Assembly: GCA_016206875.1 (NCBI GenBank)
Contig: JACQQR010000003.1
Location: 1 to 8,778, forward strand
Direction: 5' to 3'
DNA length: 8,778 nucleotides
Source: Candidatus Omnitrophota bacterium
GTDB taxonomy: Bacteria; Omnitrophota; Omnitrophia; Omnitrophales; JACROU01
Part shown: one piece after another, positions 5,690 to 8,778 of the stretch
Numbering within the stretch: the first letter of the stretch is position 1
Layout: each line of letters begins with the position of its first letter
Position numbers and translations under genes: made by a program
Notes under the pieces: generated by a model
Database searches by the model: none
What the model was told of the DNA's origin: nothing
Seen by the model: only the letters and a program-made list of their open reading frames with translations

Positions 5690-7555
5690 TTATCTCGTTA
5701 ACAAATAAAATATAATTGAAACAATTACTAATAGTGCCACCAGAATATAACGCTGCACTTCGCCCGCCTGGAGCTCGGCCACCGCTCGCCCGCTGCGGAC
5801 GCACGCGAGCCCCACATGGTTTACTGCGGCATTAATAATATGGGCATCGCTCCACACACTGAGGCGCGAAAAACCTTTCACAATTTTTTCCATCACAGCG
5901 TTCCAAAAATCATCCATAAAAAATTTCTTGGAAATTAAAAAGTCCAGGCCCGGGATGAGCGCGGGCCATCCCTTTTCTGAAAAACTCTTGCGGCCAAAAT
6001 AAAAGAAGCTTGTGCCTATGCCAGCCAGCACCAGAGCAGAAGTTACGCCCAAATTCATCCACTCTCGGGCATGCCAGTCGGTGTGAATATGGAAAAACTC
6101 TTTATGCCACGGCAAAAATACCCACACGCCCGCTACTGTCAATATGCCGAGAACAGTCACCGGAAGATTGAGCGCCACTCTGAGCTCAAGGGACTGTCCC
6201 CTCAAGGGACTGTCCCTTTTATCCCCTGCACCCGGGCCTGAGCCATTTTTCGAAACAATGAACGCCATACGTGTGGTGTAGTAAGCCGTAAGAAAACTGA
6301 TGAAGAGCGCAATACCGTACACGGGGTATTGACGGGTTTCCAAGAGATAGCCGAAGATGCTTTCTTTGCTCATAAATCCCGAGAAGGGAAAAAGGCCGGA
6401 AAGCGCCAAGGCACCTATCCACAAAAGAACCAGCATCCATTTCGATTTTTCTTTGAGCGGCAATGCGGCCATATCGAAAATACTGTTGGAGTGATGCGCC
6501 ACAAAAATGAAATAGCCGGAAAGTAAAAAAAGCATCGATTTGAAAAATGCATGCGTAATTAAATGAAACATGCCGCCATGCCAGGTGCCTGACCCCACAG
6601 CCATGACCATAAATCCAAGCTGGCTGACCGTGGAATAGGCCAAAATACGTTTCATATCGCACTCGGTGAGCGCCAGGCACGCGGCCAAAACCGAAGTAAA
6701 TGCCCCGATAAATAAAATGTAATGCATGCCTCCTTGCGACACTTCGATCATGGGAAACAAACGAACGAGCAAGTACACACCGGCCGCCACCATCGTGGCC
6801 GAATGGATGAGCGCGCTCACCGGCGTGGGGCCTTCCATGGCGTCCGGCAGCCACGTGTGAAGCGGAAACTGCGCGGATTTGCCCATCACGCCAAAAAATA
6901 AAAGCACAATCACAAGCAAAAGCTCCCCGGGGCCCAAAAGCGCCGCGGCCTGGCTATTCAAAAACGGGATGTCGAGATTGTGCACATGCGAGATAAGAAG
7001 AATCACGGCCGCCAGAAAACCCAAATCGCCAAAACGAGTCATCACAAAAGCTTTGATTGCCGCGCGGCGCGGCGCGGGGCGCTCGTGCCAAAAGCCGATC
7101 AATAGATAGGAAGCCAGCCCGATCAGTTCCCAAAATAAGTAGCTTGCAAACAAATTCACTGACACCACAAAAGAAATCATAGCCCAGGTAAAAAATGTGA
7201 TCGTGGCAAAAAAACGTTTTTTGTCCGCATCTTCGTTCATATACCAAACAGAATAAAGCTGTATGAGAAAGCTGATGAGGCACACGGAAGTGAGCATGAC
7301 GAGCGATAAATCATCCAGATAATAACCCAGATTCACTTGCGCAGAATTCCAAGTAAGCCAAGGGAATTTCCATTCCAACATCTCGCCGCCGAAACGCCGC
7401 ACAAGAAGAACGGCCGATGCCGCGGCCCCCGCGCCTGAAAATAAAAGCGCAACGGCCGGCGGCAATTTCACGCGATTTTTCGGAAGAAAGGTAATCAGAA
7501 AAAAAGCGGCGAAATTCGCCCAAACAGAGATGTGTAAAAGATTCAAATCCATCAT
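5690..7555 (-). CDS. nuoL: NADH-quinone oxidoreductase subunit L (NuoL), with a repeat-derived loop
   Basis: This is the distal antiporter-like proton pump of complex I (ND5 counterpart), 621 residues. Key residues are in place: Glu143 in FWELIGLASYLLIGFW, Lys226 in MGKSAQFPLHTWLPDAMEGP, Lys302 in CDMKRILAYSTVSQLGFM, His331/His335/Lys339 in FHLITHAFFKSMLFL, and Lys397 in GFMSKESI. The C-terminus has the long amphipathic lateral helix (about 535-595), the LQAGEVQRY motif and a final anchoring helix. The first ATG has AGGA 6 nt upstream; a second ATG follows immediately and is less well spaced. The loop after TTRMAFIVSKN (about 436-459) is unusual: it is encoded by two tandem copies of a 16-bp palindromic repeat and reads GDKRDSPLRGQSLELR in a place where relatives have a variable loop. 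The TAA stop is 7 nt before a palindromic element in the gap to nuoM. Confidence 0.96.
   Translation of the reverse strand: MMDLNLLHISVWANFAAFFLITFLPKNRVKLPPAVALLFSGAGAAASAVLLVRRFGGEMLEWKFPWLTWNSAQVNLGYYLDDLSLVMLTSVCLISFLIQLYSVWYMNEDADKKRFFATITFFTWAMISFVVSVNLFASYLFWELIGLASYLLIGFWHERPAPRRAAIKAFVMTRFGDLGFLAAVILLISHVHNLDIPFLNSQAAALLGPGELLLVIVLLFFGVMGKSAQFPLHTWLPDAMEGPTPVSALIHSATMVAAGVYLLVRLFPMIEVSQGGMHYILFIGAFTSVLAACLALTECDMKRILAYSTVSQLGFMVMAVGSGTWHGGMFHLITHAFFKSMLFLLSGYFIFVAHHSNSIFDMAALPLKEKSKWMLVLLWIGALALSGLFPFSGFMSKESIFGYLLETRQYPVYGIALFISFLTAYYTTRMAFIVSKNGSGPGAGDKRDSPLRGQSLELRVALNLPVTVLGILTVAGVWVFLPWHKEFFHIHTDWHAREWMNLGVTSALVLAGIGTSFFYFGRKSFSEKGWPALIPGLDFLISKKFFMDDFWNAVMEKIVKGFSRLSVWSDAHIINAAVNHVGLACVRSGRAVAELQAGEVQRYILVALLVIVSIIFYLLTR
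6185..6218. repeat. Tandem 16-bp palindromic repeat inside nuoL
   Basis: CTCAAGGGACTGTCCC occurs twice back to back (6185-6200 and 6201-6216). Each copy contains GGGAC-T-GTCCC; with its flanks the second makes a 15-nt palindrome AAGGGACTGTCCCTT (6204-6218). It lies within nuoL and is translated in frame as a hydrophilic loop. The 16-bp period is not a multiple of three, so the two copies are read in different frames. Confidence 0.85.
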
Positions 7556-7580
7556 CGAATATCCTAGTTACTCCGGCGTC

Positions 7581-7895
7581 TTAACCCTTGAGCTCGGTTA
7601 ACTTTTCTACGTTAATCGAACGGAATTTCCTGTACACCGCAATCACCAAACTTAAGCCAATCGCAATTTCGGCGGCAGCCAGGCCGATGACAAAAATAGA
7701 ATAAATTTGGCCTAAGGATTTGTCCGCATTCATAAAGCGGTTGAACGCCAAAAAATTAATATTCGCGGCATTCAAAATAAGTTCCACGGCGATGAGCATG
7801 GCAATGAGCGAACGGCGCATCAGGAAGCCAAACAGCCCCGTGGAAAACAGCAAGGCAGAAAGCAACAAATAAGGCACAAGCTGATTGATCAACAT
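7581..7895 (-). CDS. nuoK: NADH-quinone oxidoreductase subunit K (NuoK)
   Basis: This is a small membrane subunit of complex I (ND4L counterpart) with three helices. It carries buried glutamates that belong to the proton path between the quinone module and NuoN. At 104 residues it is close to the usual length of about 100. Both conserved membrane glutamates are present: Glu38 in AVELILNAANINFLAF and Glu76 in AAAEIAIGLSLVIAVYR. They correspond to Glu36 and Glu72 of E. coli NuoK. The ATG overlaps the nuoJ stop by 7 nt and is preceded by GAGG with a 4-nt gap, a usable ribosome binding site inside nuoJ. A 25-nt gap separates it from nuoL. Confidence 0.96.
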   Translation of the reverse strand: MLINQLVPYLLLSALLFSTGLFGFLMRRSLIAMLIAVELILNAANINFLAFNRFMNADKSLGQIYSIFVIGLAAAEIAIGLSLVIAVYRKFRSINVEKLTELKG

Positions 7896-8407
7896 ACAAC
7901 CTCGTTTTTTTTCTCTTCTCTGGCAATCACAATGGCTCCCAAAATCGCCACCAAGAGCACTACGGAAATCAATTCAAAGGCAAACGCGTAGCGCTCGACC
8001 AGCACTTGGCCCAAATGCGCTACGGAGTAATCCCCTTCTCCAGCGGCGGAAACCGGCCAAGGCGCTTTGATAAACGTGTATGAGAGGGCGCACAATATGA
8101 GCGCGCTTGTGACCAGCGAAATTAAAATTTTTCCCATGCTTCGTTTCACAGGCTTATGCGCAAGCGGCGGCGAAAGCATAATGGCAAAAATAATCGCGAT
8201 GGAAATCGCTCCGGCATAAATCAGCACTTGCATCAGCGCGAGAAATTCGCTCGAGAGAAACACGAAAATACCGGCTGTTCCCAAAAGCGTAAGCGCCAGT
8301 GCCAACGCATTATGAAAAATATTCTTCAGGCCCACGGCCATAAAAGCCCCTAAAACCGTGATTGCGGCAAAGACAAAAAAGATGAAATCAGCGATGAAGG
8401 GCTGCAT
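7889..8407 (-). CDS. nuoJ: NADH-quinone oxidoreductase subunit J (NuoJ)
   Basis: This is a membrane subunit of complex I (mitochondrial ND6 counterpart), next to the quinone chamber and involved in coupling quinone reduction to proton movement. The 172 residues are normal for the family, with five predicted membrane helices. The segment EFLALMQVLIYAGAISI (about residues 54-70) matches the conserved TM3 with its pi-bulge, including Glu54 and Tyr64. The C-terminal FELISVVLLVAILGAIVIAR (about 144-163) matches the conserved last helix. The ATG start lies 20 nt inside the end of nuoI. The only purine-rich stretch upstream (GAGAGGAAG) ends about 10 nt before the start, so translation probably depends partly on coupling to nuoI. 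The TGA stop overlaps the start of nuoK by 7 nt. Confidence 0.96.
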   Translation of the reverse strand: MQPFIADFIFFVFAAITVLGAFMAVGLKNIFHNALALALTLLGTAGIFVFLSSEFLALMQVLIYAGAISIAIIFAIMLSPPLAHKPVKRSMGKILISLVTSALILCALSYTFIKAPWPVSAAGEGDYSVAHLGQVLVERYAFAFELISVVLLVAILGAIVIAREEKKNEVVC

Positions 8408-8778
8408 GGGCCTGGTTCTTCCTCTCTTCCGTATCTTTTAAAAAATCATAAAAATAAGAGCTTTTCTCGCTTCCGGCTAAATTAAATTCGGGAGAATGCT
8501 CCAGTGTTTTTGTGGGGCAAACTTCCAAACATAAACTGCAAAGCGAACAAGTGGAAAAATTGTACGTGAAAAAATTAGGGCGTTTCTGCCCCCCGCCCGC
8601 CGGTTTTTCTCCTTTGATTTCAAAACAATAGGAGGGGCAAATGTTTTGGCACTTGAGGCAGGCAATGCAATCGTGCGTTCCGGTGGCCGGAAAAATCACG
8701 AAACGGATGCGGCCTTTATGCACCGACGAGGGACGCGTAGGCTGTTTGGGATATTGAATGGTGACGGGTTTGGTGACC
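8388..8778 (-). CDS. nuoI: NADH-quinone oxidoreductase subunit I (NuoI), 5' end cut by window edge
   Basis: This is the ferredoxin-like subunit of complex I. It holds clusters N6a and N6b and passes electrons through the peripheral arm towards NuoB and quinone, on the cytoplasmic face of the membrane. The open frame runs to the window edge, so the start is missing; about 129 residues are visible, beginning VTKPVTIQYPKQPTRP, which matches the conserved segment before the Fe-S domain. Two 4Fe-4S motifs follow: CIACLKCQNICP and CSLCSLCLEVCP, each of CxxCxxCxxxCP form, and the second is followed by the family-typical LEHSPEFNLA. A GTG in frame at 8723 could be mistaken for a start but lies inside the conserved protein. 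The TGA stop falls inside nuoJ (20-nt overlap), which indicates translational coupling. The missing part should contain the N-terminal amphipathic helices. Identity is very likely from both motifs and gene order. Confidence 0.96.
   Translation of the reverse strand, partial: VTKPVTIQYPKQPTRPSSVHKGRIRFVIFPATGTHDCIACLKCQNICPSYCFEIKGEKPAGGGQKRPNFFTYNFSTCSLCSLCLEVCPTKTLEHSPEFNLAGSEKSSYFYDFLKDTEERKNQAHAALHR

Noticed and set aside
5598..5804. Minus-strand ORF containing MSFPRKRESR
   Set aside because: It overlaps the end of nuoL out of frame and the intergenic repeat. SFPRKRESR is the usual translation of a GTCATTCCCGCGCAAGCGGGAATC-type repeat, not a protein.
6584..6598. GGTGCCTGACCCCAC, similar to a dispersed GGGGTCAGGCACC repeat
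   Set aside because: It encodes VGSGT of nuoL, which aligns without any extra residues to the conserved family sequence, so it is more likely chance than an insertion.
6219..6854. Long 211-codon minus-strand ORF
   Set aside because: It lies wholly within nuoL in another frame, and nuoL is certain from its conserved motifs. It is a shadow ORF.

Overview
The window is a bacterial chromosome fragment that is almost fully coding on the minus strand. It carries the 3' half of a respiratory complex I (NADH:quinone oxidoreductase, nuo) operon, followed in the same direction by three further genes. Reading along the minus strand from position 8778 down to 256, the order is nuoI (5' end outside the window), nuoJ, nuoK, nuoL, nuoM, nuoN, a small PQ-loop (SemiSWEET-like) membrane protein, a fumarase/aspartase-superfamily lyase that looks most like aspartate ammonia-lyase, and a proline-rich lipoprotein. 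The I-J-K-L-M-N order is the standard bacterial one. Spacing is tight: nuoI/nuoJ overlap by 20 nt, nuoJ/nuoK by 7 nt, nuoN is 4 nt from the PQ-loop gene, and aspA and the lipoprotein gene share one base. This suggests one long transcript whose promoter lies upstream of the window.

The organism is probably a Gram-negative-type bacterium: it has a lipobox lipoprotein and a Nuo-type complex I. Base composition looks near balanced. The many short palindromic repeats with GTCATTCC-type ends are of a sort common in uncultivated lineages such as Omnitrophota and in some Deltaproteobacteria-like groups. That assignment is a guess from style, not a proof.

Functionally, NuoI carries two Fe-S clusters linking the hydrophilic arm to quinone. 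NuoJ and NuoK lie in the membrane arm next to the quinone site, and NuoL, NuoM and NuoN are the antiporter-like proton pumps. The lyase would release fumarate and ammonia from aspartate. Together with complex I this could serve fumarate-dependent respiration or anaplerosis, but that is inference from neighbourhood only.

The most distinctive feature is a set of unrelated or semi-related palindromic elements. They sit just after the stop codons of nuoL, nuoM, the PQ-loop gene and the lipoprotein gene. Another, a 16-bp tandem palindromic repeat, lies in frame inside nuoL. NuoM also lacks the usual transmembrane-helix-7 lysine. I see no tRNA, rRNA, CRISPR array, transposase or phage gene, and no clear new defence or biosynthetic system. 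The first 136 bases hold no gene I can name.
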